Assembly: GCA_037043235.1 (NCBI GenBank)
Contig: JAWRVZ010000014.1
Coordinates: 3,720,001-3,784,000, forward strand
DNA length: 64,000 nt
Origin: Rhodeus uyekii
Lineage: Eukaryota > Chordata > Actinopteri > Cypriniformes > Acheilognathidae
Direction of reading: 5' to 3'
Shown here: piece after piece, positions 43,940 to 55,264 of the stretch
Layout of the letters: each line of letters begins with the position of its first letter
Numbering within the stretch: the stretch's first letter is position 1
Made by a program: the position numbers and the translations under genes
Notes under the pieces: generated by a model
The model's database searches: none
Told to the model about the DNA's origin: nothing
Seen by the model: the letters and a program-made list of their open reading frames with translations, nothing else

Positions 43940-45015
43940 ACTAAAAACTGCTGCTGTCATACCAATTTTTAAAGAAACCTGGGCTGGACTCCTCAGTCAT
44001 GAATAATTTCAGACCCATTTCAAATCTTCCCTTCATTGTGAAGCTGCTTGAAAAAGTTGTTGCCTCTCAATCTGGTTTTCGGTCGGGCAAAATTTCTAAT
44101 GACTTGGTATTGTCTGCTGATTCTGGTTGTCTTACCATCCTTATCATGCTTGACTTAACTGCTGCATTCGATATTATATCCCATCATATACTCTCGCCTC
44201 TCTGCTATCGGCAGGTAATGCGTTATCCTGGTTTATATTGTATCTCACAAATAGACCATTTTTCATTATTATTCAGAAATTCAAAACCTTCTTCTTTCTC
44301 TCAGGGTATTACTCAAGGCTCTGCTCTTGGACCACTTCTGTTTAATATTCATCTGCTACCAATAGGTCACATTATCCGTAGTCATGGTTTAAGCTATCAC
44401 TATTATGCTGATGACTTGCAAATTTACATTTCAGCCTGCTCCATCTCCACTCTCCACCTGGTCTCATTAAATACCTGTATTACTGTAAACTTCCTGAAAT
44501 TTAATAATGATAAAACTGAGGTCACTGTATTCGGTCAACATCCATTCTGAAAAAGTTTGAATTGAGTATACTTATTGATGGGTGCTCATTAATTCCATCT
44601 CACACTGATAAAATCTGGGCGTAACATTTGACTCTGCTCTTATGTTTCAAGGTCATATTGGTTCAGTTGCCAAGACTGCATTCTACCACCTTCTTAACAT
44701 CACCCGACTGCAACCAGCTCTCAGCACTAAAGACACCGAAACATTAATCAATGCCTTAATAACCTCAAGTCTTAACTACTGTAATTCACTGCTTATTGGG
44801 CTTCCTGCTAAAACTATCGCTAGACTACAATCTGTACAAAACTCTGCTGCCAGAGTCATCCACCAAGTCAAAAAATTGGACTACATTACCTCTTTGCTCT
44901 ATAATCTTCATTGGCTACCTTTATCTGTCCGCATCCAGTACAAAATTCTTCTGTTAACTTTTAAATATCTGCATGGACTTGCTCCTCGTTTATCTGCTCC
45001 TCTATTTATCTGAAC
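43940..45015 (+). pseudogene. LINE reverse transcriptase remnant
   Basis: Motifs: NNFRPISNLPFIVKLLEKVV (44,002-44,061), SQSGFRSG, IMLDLTAAFDIISHHIL (first Asp, about 44,145), SFSQGITQGSALGPLLFNIH (44,296-44,352), the catalytic HYYADDLQIYIS (44,398-44,433), then after a frameshift LITSSLNYCNSLLIGLP, QNSAARVI and LHWLPLSVRIQYKILLLTF (44,755-44,960). Catalytic Asp pair intact. A deletion removed part of the finger region between VAS and SQSGF, and later stops end the frame. Confidence 0.85.
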
Positions 45016-45385
45016 TTCTCCACTGGTATTCTCCTCCACGTACTCTCCGATCATCTGACTCTAGAGACTACTCACTATACCTCGTTTCCGTCTTTCTACT
45101 ATGGGTGGCAGATCATTCAGTACTGTGGCCCCGAAACTCTAGAATTTCCTCGAACTTTCTCTGCGTGACACTGTTACTATTTTGTCTTTCAAGTCTCAAT
45201 TAAAAACATATTTTTTCTTACAGTATTTCCAAACTTTCTCTTCTGTATATGTGTATGTTTCTGTCCCACATTGTATGAGTATGTCTATTTTATTTATGTA
45301 GATTTTGTGTACAGCGACCTTGAGCATGGGAAAGGCACTATATACAAAATGTTTTATTTTTATTTTTTTATTATTATTATTACTA

Positions 45386-45668
45386 CTAGGAGTATGATTA
45401 GCATCTAGGCTTTTTGTTCAGGAGTTTCTTTTCATTTGTTTTTGATGTGGCAGGCTGGTCCTCTACACACACCTCTTTAGGCTCAACAACTTAAACCTAT
45501 ACTCAGTCTAGCACAGACTGCATTGCATGTCCTGGTTCATGATGTCACCCGCCTCTGATGTCCTTTTACACGATTGATTCAATTACACATGTCCTTCATG
45601 ACTCAATCACCCAGGAGAAGCTGCATGTGATATGGATGATGAGTGGTGTTTGGAGTGTCCCTTAGACC
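45386..45668. other. Unassigned DNA
   Basis: No feature recognised in this short stretch between the LINE and a hAT-type terminus. Confidence 0.4.
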
Positions 45669-45960
45669 AGTGGTTCCCAACCCCTGGGCCACGGCCTGGT
45701 ACCGGACCGCGGATGAAATAGTACCGGGCCGCGGATCGGATTGTGGACCGAATGTTGTGGACCGTGGATCAAATGTTATCGGCCCACCAAAGGAAGTTAC
45801 AGTATTTCCAATTTACGTAGTGGAGATGAGTGGCTGTAAGTGGCTGTGGTGCTGTAGTTTTGGCGATGAGGAGGTGTGTTTTGCTTCCCCGTCAGAAACT
45901 GAGCTTTGCCGTTATTACCGGAACTTCCACAGATCCACCAAATAATCAGTCCTCTATGGA
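45669..45960 (+). mobile_element. hAT-like element, left end only
   Basis: Starts CAGTGGTTCCCAACCCCTGG and continues with GGTACCGGACCGCGGAT and GTACCGGGCCGCGGAT, a terminal pattern common to hAT-Charlie-type elements. I could not find the opposite terminus, so the right boundary is arbitrary. Confidence 0.5.
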
Positions 45961-46220
45961 ATAAAATATGAGCACAGATATGATGTACCACAACTTCTCA
46001 TGTTTTGTGATGCAAATGAGAAAGGTAAGTAAGTAATTCTCTTACAACCCAATAAGTTGGTGAATATTTTCAATGAAAAATAAAAAAAACTACATAAATG
46101 TGACATCTTACATGTAGCACTTTTTGTGTCTACGGTGTGTCACGTCATAAGAATGACGTGTCGGAATGGAAACAGTAAGGGGAAATGTTCTAAAATAACG
46201 GTCACCAAAAAAGCTCTATT

Positions 46221-47549
46221 TGTCAGGGGTAGTAACAGAGAGAGGATCCAATTGCAGGGAAAAAATATATATTTGCAAACAGAAGAAAACTCCAGGCAAG
46301 ACTCGTAATAAAACAAAGTCAATCTCTGGTGTGAAAATAAAAGTTCCTTAGGCAAAAACAGGTGCACCAGTCAGGCAAACAGAACCAGGTCCGAAGACTA
46401 GCACAACTTAGGGATGGCTGACTCGAAACCTGCGTTTCAACACAGTGTCGAGACCCCGAAGCGTAGATGTTTCGAAACACTGAATCGAAACTGTGATTCA
46501 AAACAACAATGTCACGTGACTTTTGGCTAAACTAATCGTCTGCGCGTTTCACAAGTGTTTCGATTGGCGGTGCTTGCCAAGTATGCGTTTGATTGACAGG
46601 GGCGGGAACAAACCACACAATCGCACACCTGTCTCAACTCACACAAAGTTTAAAAGAGGAGTTAATGCACCGTCACCTCGTGGGTTTTTGTGAGAGGAGA
46701 AAGATTTTGATATAGCGTTTATGATATAGTGACATTTATTGTGCGATTTGGTTAGTTATATTTAGGCTACATTAAAATTAAACATATTTACTGATATACT
46801 ACAGACAGTGACAGATAGATAGATAGATAGATAGAGTGACACATTCATATAGGCTTAGTTAGATATTGACAGATAGCACAGCAGTTAGACATATATATAT
46901 ATATATATATATAATGAGAGAGAGAGAGAGACATTAATAGAATAGATAGAAATGGAGGCTCCACATAAGAGATGCTACTTAACCTAGTTATTATTGCTAT
47001 ATATTATAGTTATATAGTGAGGATATTTAAAAACTCGCCACATTAACACAAACAACATTTTTTTTTTTTTATGGATTGTTGTCAAAGTTGCAGACAACAT
47101 GTGCAATTGACCACTAGATGTCAGTCACCGTGGAGACGGGTGTCGGTATAGAGTTTCGAAACAATACGGCACGTTTGATTCAAGTGTTTCAGTGTTTCAT
47201 GAGGCTCGCTTTGCCCATCACTAGCAAAACTGGAACCCAGGGAAAAACTGATCACGCAGTACGAGACAGGAGTACAACAAAAGAGAAGCAGCAAAAACTG
47301 GTATCCTGAAGCAACTCAACAAAAAAGACAATAAACTGAGACCTATCACCATAAGAACACCCGAACAAACTTGCAGCAAACATCACACAACAGGGGAATT
47401 AAATAGAGTAACAGACTAGGAAGATAACGAGACAACAGGTGAGGTAAATGAGCAGATAAAAAGGAAACGAGGGGGGAGGGAAAAGACATGACAAACAAAA
47501 GCACATGGTAATCAGAAAGAACTCAGCTGATCAGCCCGGAGTCCTGACA
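46221..47549 (-). mobile_element. Solo LTR C with 5-bp target duplication, split by a hAT element
   Basis: In plus-strand terms from TGTCAGGGGTAG to GGAGTCCTGACA, flanked by CTATT at 46,216-46,220 and 47,550-47,554. On the minus strand it has CTATTTAATTCCCC, a TATA-like block shared with the sushi-like LTRs, and ends CAATTGGATCC...CCTGACA as they do. Removing the nested hAT leaves about 506 bp. No internal region is present. Confidence 0.85.
46409..47223. mobile_element. Non-autonomous hAT element inside solo LTR C
   Basis: Ends TAGGGATGGCTGACTCG on the left and its inverse GCTTTGCCCATCACTA on the right. Flanked by GCACAACT (46,401-46,408) and GCAAAACT (47,224-47,231), an 8-bp duplication with one mismatch. 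The interior has repeated TTTCGAAAC words on both sides and (GATA)n, (TA)n and (GA)n runs at about 46,815-46,932. No transposase. Confidence 0.75.
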
Positions 47550-47554
47550 CTATT

Positions 47555-48070
47555 ACAGCAGTGTCAGCTGTAATAATTTTAACTTATGTGTTTAAAACAG
47601 TTTAAATGGACATTTATTAGGTAGTTCAGCTTCAAGTGTGCACAATGTTTGGGCTAATGTGAGCACACAGAAATAAAAAAAAGAAGAATAAAGAATTGAA
47701 CGATTCAGACTGTTCGTGTTGCATTTATGTGCAATCCTGATCGGAAACTTCACTAAACAATTTGTTTTACTTTATTTAAAACTCATTAGTGGTCATTGCT
47801 GCTTACTAATTTTGTCAATACTGGCACTGAATTCACAGGAAACAACAATTTTTTTGCATAGCAACATACAGTAAAACTGTACCGTGAGGGAGCTGACAGC
47901 ATTTAAGGTTTAATATTGTAGCTTTTTCTATGAAGTAGTCTTTGACTGCATTCTCTGTATTCTTATAAGTTATACTTGTGTTAGACAATGAGTAGAAAAT
48001 CCATTGTCCCTCTGTACCAAGCCAGTGATTTTATATATACATATACATATATATATATATACACACACAC
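47555..48070. other. Unassigned DNA
   Basis: No gene or family recognised. It ends in (TA)n and (CA)n at about 48,035-48,070. Confidence 0.4.
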
Positions 48071-48390
<320 letters not shown>

Positions 48391-48419
48391 AATAATTCAG
48401 AGTCAACTTTAAAACAAAA

Positions 48420-48640
48420 AACATTCACGTTCAAGGCAACATTTGGCCCCAGATTATATTTCTGTCCCTCGCTCTCATTGCAAAACAAAAGGTGATAGAG
48501 CTTTCTCCATAGTCGCCCCAAAACCAAAAGTCTTCATTTGGACATTAGTGCTTCCTCATCTCACTATGTTCTCGTTTTTAAGTGTAGTTGAAAAACATAT
48601 TTTTTATTCTCTAGCTTCTGAGTGATGTGTCTTATGAATT
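48420..48640 (+). pseudogene. LINE ORF2 C-terminal scrap
   Basis: TKGDRAFSIVAPK and the downstream LKTHIFYSLASE-like ending match the C-terminal end seen in fish L2/CR1-type ORF2 proteins (compare SFSYLAPKLWNSLPNT at about 4,551-4,600). About 60 codons remain in one frame, with one frame change. Confidence 0.6.
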
Positions 48641-48666
48641 ATATTTTCTTAAATGAGCTGGTTATA

Positions 48667-48672
<6 letters not shown>

Positions 48673-48750
<78 letters not shown>
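48673..48750. repeat. (TA)n microsatellite at the BEL/Pao insertion site
   Basis: About 38 TA units ending exactly where the LTR begins. The other side of the element also adjoins (TA)n. Confidence 0.95.
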
Positions 48751-48754
<4 letters not shown>

Positions 48755-49294
48755 ACCCAGGAAAAGATAACATTAAGTTGGATTTTCATTTTGTCCTTTA
48801 TTCCTCTTGTGCAGAACTCACTAATATACACATTTGGTTGTTGTTGTAGCAGTTAAAGTTTGTTTAGTGTTTGTGTGTATGTATATGTCTTTGGTTATGT
48901 GCATATGTGTGTGGTCAAAACTGTAAAAAACCAAAAACAATCTACAATTTATCTATTATTTACATCATCAAACATTATCTGTGTCTCAAACGCATACTAA
49001 ACTTTGTTTATCAGCTAAATGTACAACAAGCGTATAATATTAGCCATTTAAGCGCTAATTTCAAATAGCGATCTATATACAGTATCACATCACAAAATAT
49101 CAATTTACTTAACATATTAATTACTCACCACGCTGGGAATATAAAGTTTAACTTGTAATTTTTAACTGTAATTATAGTAAAAGTTTATCTAGGTATTAAC
49201 TTGACAACATTGCTTTCCCTCAGTGGGTTTCTTTTGTTGTGCGTTGATCACCATGGCAACAGAATTAGCGTCCTTAAAGGGACAGCACCCAACA
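48751..49294 (-). repeat. 3' LTR of the BEL/Pao element
   Basis: In plus-strand terms TGTTACCCAGG to GCACCCAACA, so the tips TGTT/AACA are inverted. About 544 bp. It aligns with 56,531-57,113, with scattered substitutions and a ~63-bp stretch present only in the other copy. Confidence 0.9.
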
Positions 49295-49360
49295 TCCCGG
49301 GCCCAATGACCCAAACAGGTCAATCAAACAAAAGAAGGGTGATGTCTCAATTTAGCTAAT

Positions 49361-49648
49361 TCAGCTGAGAAGACTGGCTTCCAGGAGGCAGATTTTATTT
49401 GCAGGACGGTTGAAGATTCCTGTCTTCGTTTTCACTTCCACAGTACGCACAAGTCCATCTGCGCCTGGATAGACTTGAGTAATCAGACCAAGCGGCCAGT
49501 GATTGCGTGGACTGTTTTCATGCAGAATAAGCACGAGATCTCCTATTTGAAGATTCTGCCTCGACTGTAACCATTTTTGACGTTGTTGCAATGCTGGTAA
49601 ATACTCCTTGAGCCATCTACACCTGAAGACATCTGCCAGATATTGCAC
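49361..49648 (-). pseudogene. BEL/Pao integrase C-terminal domain
   Basis: A 95-codon open piece with RWLKEYLPALQQRQKW, IGDLVLILHENSPRNHWPLG and GLVRTVEVKTKTGIFNRPA, ending KICLLE. This is the conserved tail that follows the integrase core in BEL/Pao elements. It stands one frame off the preceding core. Confidence 0.9.
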
Positions 49649-49672
49649 CTGGTGCCATGTAAAGGTCTTGTT

Positions 49673-50721
49673 TTACAAAGGTAGGGTTGGACCAGCACGA
49701 AGTAACAACAGATGATTTGGTGTGAGTGGTAGAGGATCTGAAGGATCGTCTGAGAGTTTAGTGATTGGCCTACCATTAACAATAGACTCAATGCAGCAAA
49801 ACAGCGTTACCAGTCCCTCATCATCTGGTGCTTGCTGCGATAGGACAGTGTTTAGAATAGAACGAATTGTGCGAATTTGTCGCTCCCAAATACCACCCAT
49901 GTGGGAAGCGGCAGGTGGATTAAAGATCCATTTTACATTGTTCTGCAGCAGGTAATCAGAAATCTTTTGTTGATTCCATTCAGTAATGGCTTTCCGCAAC
50001 TCTCGTAATCCACCGACAAAATTAGTCCCGTTATCCGAGCGTATTTCTGTGGGTGGGCCTCTCCTAGCGATAAACCGCTCTTGAGTTCACTGCGTGCCTT
50101 CTTAACGAAGAAAGGCCCGAAGTAGTCTATGCCCACTCGAGTGAATGGAGGTTCACTTGGTGTCACTCTACAGTCAGGTAAGTCTGCCATTTGCTGGATT
50201 TGCGGCTTAGCTCTTAATTTGCGACACTGCACACATGACTTGAGTGTTTGGTTAATGACAGCACGTCATTCAGAAACGAATCCAGAAATGTTGACAAATT
50301 TCTGCAAGTACTCACTCTGGACCTGCATGACCCAAGCGAAGATGGTAGTGTCTAAAAAAAAAGACTGGGTGACGTGATGATTGTTATTTAGGATCACTGG
50401 ATGTTTGGCCTCAAACGGAATTGGGGCATTTGTTAGTCTGCCTCCCACACGAAGGAGTTGGTTGTTTTCGTCCTCAAAGGGTTTAAGCTTGAGAAGAAAA
50501 CTAGGTTTGGCTTGTGAAGATCCAAAAGATACAGTTTGTATGTAGTTAAGAATGGCTAACTCTGCTTGTTGGAGCTCACAAACAGTGATAGGGTTGGAAA
50601 GATGAAAACTTGCTTTCTTCCGTAACAAAGTCTTGACACGCAACAGGATAGCAGTAGCCCTTTTCAACCGATGCCAATTAGAATATCGCTCCAGTAATCT
50701 GTCCACTGCAATTTTCATCAC
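49673..50721 (-). pseudogene. BEL/Pao integrase, frameshifted with an internal gap
   Basis: The N-terminal linker and zinc-binding region come from 50,721-50,266, with LRVGGRLTNAPIPFEAKHPV. Then CRKLRAKPQIQQMADLP, FTRVGIDYFGPFFVKKARSE (first catalytic Asp, about 50,135), EIRSDNGTNF (second Asp, about 50,035) and PPAASHMGGIWERQIRTIRS with the Glu (about 49,920-49,860). Between the first and second Asp a segment is missing, and the frame shifts there. A TTGTGTGCAG region at 50,226-50,266 also breaks the frame. All three DDE residues exist but are not in one frame. Confidence 0.85.
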
Positions 50722-50788
50722 TTGATTTTATTTTACGCTGACTCCATAGACTTCTTTGGCTCTTTTAATCTCTGCTTCCACTGGCAAA

Positions 50789-51930
50789 TCATTTATGATT
50801 TGAAACCCAACGTTCACTTGACAAAATCTCTTGCATATTCATTACTCGAGAGACATCATCTGCCGAGTTAGTAGCAGAGTCAATGTGTTGCCATTGGCAT
50901 GGTTCCGAACGTTTATGTATTTTTGAAATACGGTTGGCAACGAATGTCTTGAAACGACAGTCCTTGTTGTGGATGTATTGAAGTACGATAGTACTGTCAG
51001 TCCAAAAGAAAGTCCTTTCAATTGGAATCTCTAAGTGGTGTTTGATATGCTGATCCAGCTCTAGCAACTACAGCTGCTAGCAGTTCCAGTCGGGGTATAC
51101 TAACTGACTTGATTGGTGCAAGTCTGGCCTTTGACATAACCAGCCTGCAAGTATCACCAATCCTGATGTATGAAACAACACCATACGCCAGTTCTGAAGC
51201 ATCAGAAAAGTGATGGAGCTGGGTAGCTGACAAGCAATTAGTAGATGCTGGTCTAAGACACCTTGGAATTGCCAGTGCTGACAACAGAGGTAAGTCATTT
51301 AACCATCTGCGCCACTGTGAAGCCATCTCTAGCGGTAAGTCCTCATCCCAGTCGACTTTCATGCGGCACAACTCTTGGAAGATTGTTTTTGCTTTAAGCA
51401 CGAAAGGACTTGCAAATCCTAAAGGATCATAGATGGAACTGGTAGTGCTCAATACTACTCTCTTTGTTGCTGGTTTCTCCACTGCCTTGATGTCAAATGT
51501 GAAGCAATCTCTTTCTACATCCCAAAGGACGCCCAGTGTTCGTTCAAGTGGCAAATCCTCTTGGTCAAGGTTTAACTCATGCAATGATTTTGACCAGTCC
51601 TCCGCTGGTATTGATTTCATGACTTGCTTAGAATTGCTTAACCATTTGGTTAACTTAAATCCTCCCTGGGTGAGCAGTTCCCGGAGTTCAGAAGCAAGTT
51701 TGATAGCAACCTCCTCTGCTGATACTGACTTAAGACAATCGTCCACATAGAAATTTTGCCTCACTGTATCCACAGTGACATCAGAGAAGTTTCCACAGTT
51801 GTCTTCAGCCACTCGTTGCAGGGCAAAATTGGCAGCACTAAGACTCCAGACACCTCCAAAAAGGTGAGCCTTCATACGGTAATGCTTAGGTGGTTTGTCT
51901 GGGTCATTGTCTTCCCACCACAGGAAGCGA
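50789..51930 (-). pseudogene. BEL/Pao RT C-terminal part and RNase H
   Basis: Continues the RT beyond the DNA transposon: FLWWEDNDPDKPPKHYRM, FGGVWSLSAANFALQRVAED, the catalytic TVRQNFYVDDCLKSVSAEE (about 51,760-51,710), KLTKWLSNS and RTLGVLWDVERDCF. RNase H-like sequence follows with HHFSDASELAYGVVSYIR (about 51,215-51,160) and SIPRLELLAAVVA. A frameshift near 51,060 leads to RTFFWTDSTIVLQYIHNK and ADDVSR. The open frame that includes this segment starts inside the adjoining transposon, so its first ~39 residues are not retroviral. Confidence 0.9.
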
Positions 51931-51934
51931 AGTA

Positions 51935-52978
51935 CAGTGGTACCTCGGTTTACGAGCGACTTGGTATACGAGAAAATCGGTGTACGAGCATGGAGGGTTG
52001 AATCGGTGTACGAGCTTTGTATCGGAGTGCGAGCAAATTTTTCCCTCACCCACGCGCATTTTTGTCCTAACGCTCTGCATCTTCACGGGCATTTGTACTG
52101 GAAATATCCTAATGACAGCCTCTCATAACACAGTCACGCAGGCCCAACCCCTTTATCACCCCTTAAAGCATTCATTCTCTCAGCCTCGCTCTGTCAGCAG
52201 TTTAACTTCTCTCAGCCTCTATTGTTCATGTAGTGAAATATATATGGGGTTCATGAATTAATTGTCTCCTCACTTCTCTCCACTCTGGAGCTCTCGAGTC
52301 TCCCGGCGCCGCGCGAGTCTCCCGGCGCCGGCGCCGCGCGAGTCTCCCGGCGCCGGCGCCGCGCGAGTCTCCCGGCGCCGGCGCCGCGCGAGTCTCCCGG
52401 CGCCGGCGCCGCGCGAGTCTGAGATGTCAACAATAGCTGTTCAACATCATCCTCATGATGACGCCGGCGCCGGCGTCGGCGTCGCGCGAGTCTCCCGGCG
52501 CCGGCGCGCGTCTCCCGGCGCTGGCGGTGGTCGCGCGCGCGTCTCCCGTTCCACAACTTTCACTCTGGATTATCACTTTGTTTGTTTTCTGCACTATTAT
52601 AATACATTCACTCATTTGCACGTGAATCCAGGTTTTGTGTTTTCCCCCTCCCTCGTCTGTCTCTCATCTCCTTCATGCCAGCAGACGCTGCTCAAAGTGA
52701 GTTACAGTAAATTGTCAAGTATTTTTAGAGTTTAATTGTCTAAAGTTTAATTGTCTGTTTAAAGAGTATTTATATGAGATCTTAATGGTTATCATGTTAA
52801 CTGTAATTAATAGGGTAAAATAAAAACTAAATATTTAAAATGGGCATTTATGGTCGTGTGGAACGAATTAATTGATTTTTAATGCATTCTTATGGGGGGG
52901 ATTGTTTTGGTGTACGAGCATTTTGGGATACGAGCTCGCTCTTGGAACGAATTAAACTCGTAAACCGAGGTATTACTG
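51935..52978 (-). mobile_element. TA-flanked DNA transposon (CAGTAATACCTCGG family), copy 2
   Basis: 1,044 bp between TA at 51,933-51,934 and TA at 52,979-52,980. Left CAGTGGTACCTCGGTTTACG, right CGTAAACCGAGGTATTACTG. It is oriented opposite to copy 1 and splits the BEL/Pao RT exactly at the TA. Internally, 52,305-52,420 is a GC-rich tandem array of a ~25-bp unit (CCCGGCGCCGGCGCCGCGCG and AGTCT), resumed at 52,480-52,545. A 41-bp tract foreign to copy 1 interrupts it at 52,418-52,458. Long plus-strand frames here only translate the repeat. No transposase. Confidence 0.9.
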
Positions 52979-53488
52979 TACGTCTCTCTCATTAGATGGT
53001 ACTCGAACTTGATAAAACATTCCCTCAATATCAGCATTTAGAGCAATGGGTTCTTGCCTAAATTTGAGAAGAACTCCAAATAGCTTATTGGTAAGGTCTG
53101 GGCCTTGGTGAACATGATCATTCAACGAAGTACCTTGATATCGTGCTGGGCAATCAAAGACAATACGGACCTTCTCAGGCTTGCGTTGATGTAGCACTGG
53201 ATAATGTGGCAGGTACCACACGCATCCATCTGCTCTGTTAATGTCAATGACCTCTTCTGCGTATCCTTTCAGCAAAGATTCTCTAATGCTTTCTGTGTAT
53301 TTCTGACACAAAGTTGAGTCTTTCTTTAGCCTCTTTCCTAAAAGGTCTAATCGATGTTTGGCCATTGTGTAGTTATTAGGCAGTCTTGGTGGATGTTCTT
53401 TGAAAGGGATTGGAAGTGTATAATGACCATCGTCTTTGACTGATTGCTTGTTCCATAGTCCCACAACTTGCTTGTCGACTACAGACAT
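52979..53488 (-). pseudogene. BEL/Pao RT N-terminal part
   Basis: An open piece running to the transposon: NKQSVKDDGHYTLPIPFKEH, LPNNYTMAKHRLDLLGKRL, WYLPHYPVLHQRKPEKVRIV, FDCPARYQGTSLNDHVHQGP and ALNADIEGMFYQVRVP with the first catalytic Asp. The catalytic box lies on the far side of the inserted transposon. A single stop at 53,489-53,491 separates it from the upstream protease-linker frame. Confidence 0.9.
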
Positions 53489-53491
53489 TTA

Positions 53492-53754
53492 GTCATTGTT
53501 CACATGCACTGGATCATCCAGTTTCCAAAATCTTTCAACGGATTGTTGTAGAGTGTTATCAGCTTGGATGAAATTAGCAGAGATAGATGTTGAACCGTCA
53601 GACACAGGTCCATGGAGTGTCCACCCCAGGCCAGTCAGAATTGCGAAAGGCTCACCTGACTCACCACAGCGTGTCTCACGGGGAGCAAGTATGTCTGGTT
53701 GGTCCAGACCTATCAGCAAGTGTACTTCATCAGCTAAATCAACATCAGTTAAAC
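53492..53754 (-). pseudogene. BEL/Pao protease C-terminal region and linker
   Basis: LIGLDQPDILAPRETRCGES and LTGLGWTLHGPV are hallmark sequences of the end of the Pao-type aspartic protease. An acidic linker leads to RT. The protease core with its DSG site is on the other side of the hAT MITE at 53,755-54,335. Confidence 0.9.
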
Positions 53755-54335
53755 CAGTGCTTCTCAATTATTTTCTGTCGCGCCCCCCCTAGGAAGAAGT
53801 AAACATTTCACGCGCCCCCCCTCCCCCTATTTTGGAACTTTCGCTTTATTGTTTCCATGGCAACGCGTCATGCTTGTCACGTGACAGACCGCAGTCACAA
53901 AGTGCGCTGTTTGATAGATGTTTCACATTTATTTCGTTTTTTCTTTTTTATTCAAAATAGTCACCAACTTGTTGGCTCTGTTATCAACTACCTGATATTC
54001 AGATTCTCAGATATGTGGAAGTGAATGTTTGTCGCTTAAAAACCTTTATAATGATCAAGTTCTCTGAGCGCGTCTTTTTTGGATCAGTGCCAGATAGCGC
54101 GTGAAAACACGTGTGAATTTAGCGATTGATCACGTGACACATGAACACCGGTGTGATCGTACACATCAACGGGTGAAGGGTTTGTTATCTGAACTTCATA
54201 TCTGCTGCTCTTGTTCAGTGCAAGAAAACCTACTCCCTGACAAAAAAAAGCATGTTCCCCACGGTCACGCGCGCCCCCCCTGGCATCGCTCCGCGCCCCC
54301 CCAGGGGGTCGCGCCCCACTATTTGAGAACCACTG
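53755..54335. mobile_element. Non-autonomous hAT element with 8-bp target duplication
   Basis: 581 bp. Left tip CAGTGCTTCTCAATTATT, right tip the inverse of CAGTGGTTCTCAAATAGTGG. It is flanked by perfect AGTTAAAC at 53,747-53,754 and 54,336-54,343, the 8-bp duplication of hAT transposition. C-rich CGCGCCCCCC arms face each other. It contains one half of the ACCGGTGTGATCGTACACAT motif. No transposase. It splits the BEL/Pao protease. Confidence 0.95.
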
Positions 54336-54343
54336 AGTTAAAC

Positions 54344-54641
54344 TAATTTCATCTGCAATTTCTCTCAGATGTGGCCACTGCAACACATCGTGCTGTGTGA
54401 CTAGGTTTTCTAGATTTATGTTCAGATGATCTCGACAGAGCACTCCCTTCATGAGGTAAGAGTTCTTTTGTTGAGCATCTTCAAATTGTAGATCCACTGC
54501 TAGAGTGACTACGTTGAGATTCTTGGTCTCCATGGTGTTCAGTTTAATGCTCATTTTGTGTGACTCTAGCTTTAGAGCATGAACTAGCTTCTTAGAAACA
54601 AAAGTCCCATTAGAGCCACTGTCAAGCAAAAGCAAAGACAT
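54344..54641 (-). pseudogene. BEL/Pao aspartic protease N-terminal core
   Basis: LLLLDSGSNGTFVSKKLVHA carries the DSG active site (about 54,632-54,575). LNTMETKNLNVVTLAVDLQF and VLCRDHLNINLENLV follow. The open frame continues into the hAT insertion, whose translation replaces the protease C terminus. Confidence 0.9.
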
Positions 54642-55236
54642 TCATAGAGAATCGGTTGTGTCTGTCTGAAACTACTACTGGCAAGATGGGAAGTGCAATC
54701 TTCTTTCGACTGGTTTCAGTGAACTTTCTGGTAGCATGTGCTTGAATGGTTTGTGGCAGGTCAGATGCTGGCTCAACTTCAGTGGCTTGATTGGTAGATT
54801 GGCCTTTGTCATTATTAGAGGTCACGATAGCAGAGTGCAGCCAACTGTTGTGTTTTTCTCCAGGCACCTTACATACCCAGCTGTGAGTACAGACTGTGCT
54901 GCGATGACCTTTCATGAAGCAGTTCAGACACAGTTGCTTTTCTTGAACAAAGACTAAACGCTCTTGAACAGACAGAGCTCTAAAAGCTTGACATTGGTTC
55001 AGAAAGTGTCCATCAGTGCATTTTGGACACTTAAATCTTGATGTTGTCTTTGGTGTGGTTGACTCATTAGCAGTAGACAATGTTGCAAATGTCTGCCTTT
55101 TCTTATTGAAATTTGACTTAGCACTTGCTTTAAAACTTGTTGGATATTTTTTACTGGCAGGGCTAAGAAGACTCCCAATGATAGGATCTGCTCTCTTAGC
55201 AGCTTCTGATTCAACAAGACTGACTATGTCATCCAA
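54622..55236 (-). pseudogene. BEL/Pao nucleocapsid-type zinc-finger region
   Basis: 204 open codons containing CPKCTDGHFLNQC and CLNCFMKGHRSTVCTH, the paired zinc-binding clusters between Gag and protease of BEL/Pao elements, within a basic, Ser/Thr-rich context. It overlaps the protease frame by 20 bases and is out of frame with gag, which may be a programmed arrangement or decay. Confidence 0.85.
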
Positions 55237-55264
55237 CTTTGGTAAACGGCCAGACTTGATGATC

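Larger units (their letters stand above)
42396..45385 (+). mobile_element. L2-like LINE, long but decayed
   Basis: Carries apurinic-type endonuclease (42,400-43,190), a linker containing an inserted SINE (43,500-43,700), reverse transcriptase (43,940-45,015) and a 3' end with GACCTTGAGCATGGGAAAGG, CACTATATACAAAATG and an (ATT)n tail at 45,365-45,385. The tail and protein resemble fish L2-clade elements. Confidence 0.85.

Noticed and set aside
52262..52735. 157-codon plus-strand frame rich in Arg, Ala and Pro
   Set aside because: It is the translation of the GC-rich tandem array and TIR of a DNA transposon. Its repetitive composition comes from the 25-bp unit.
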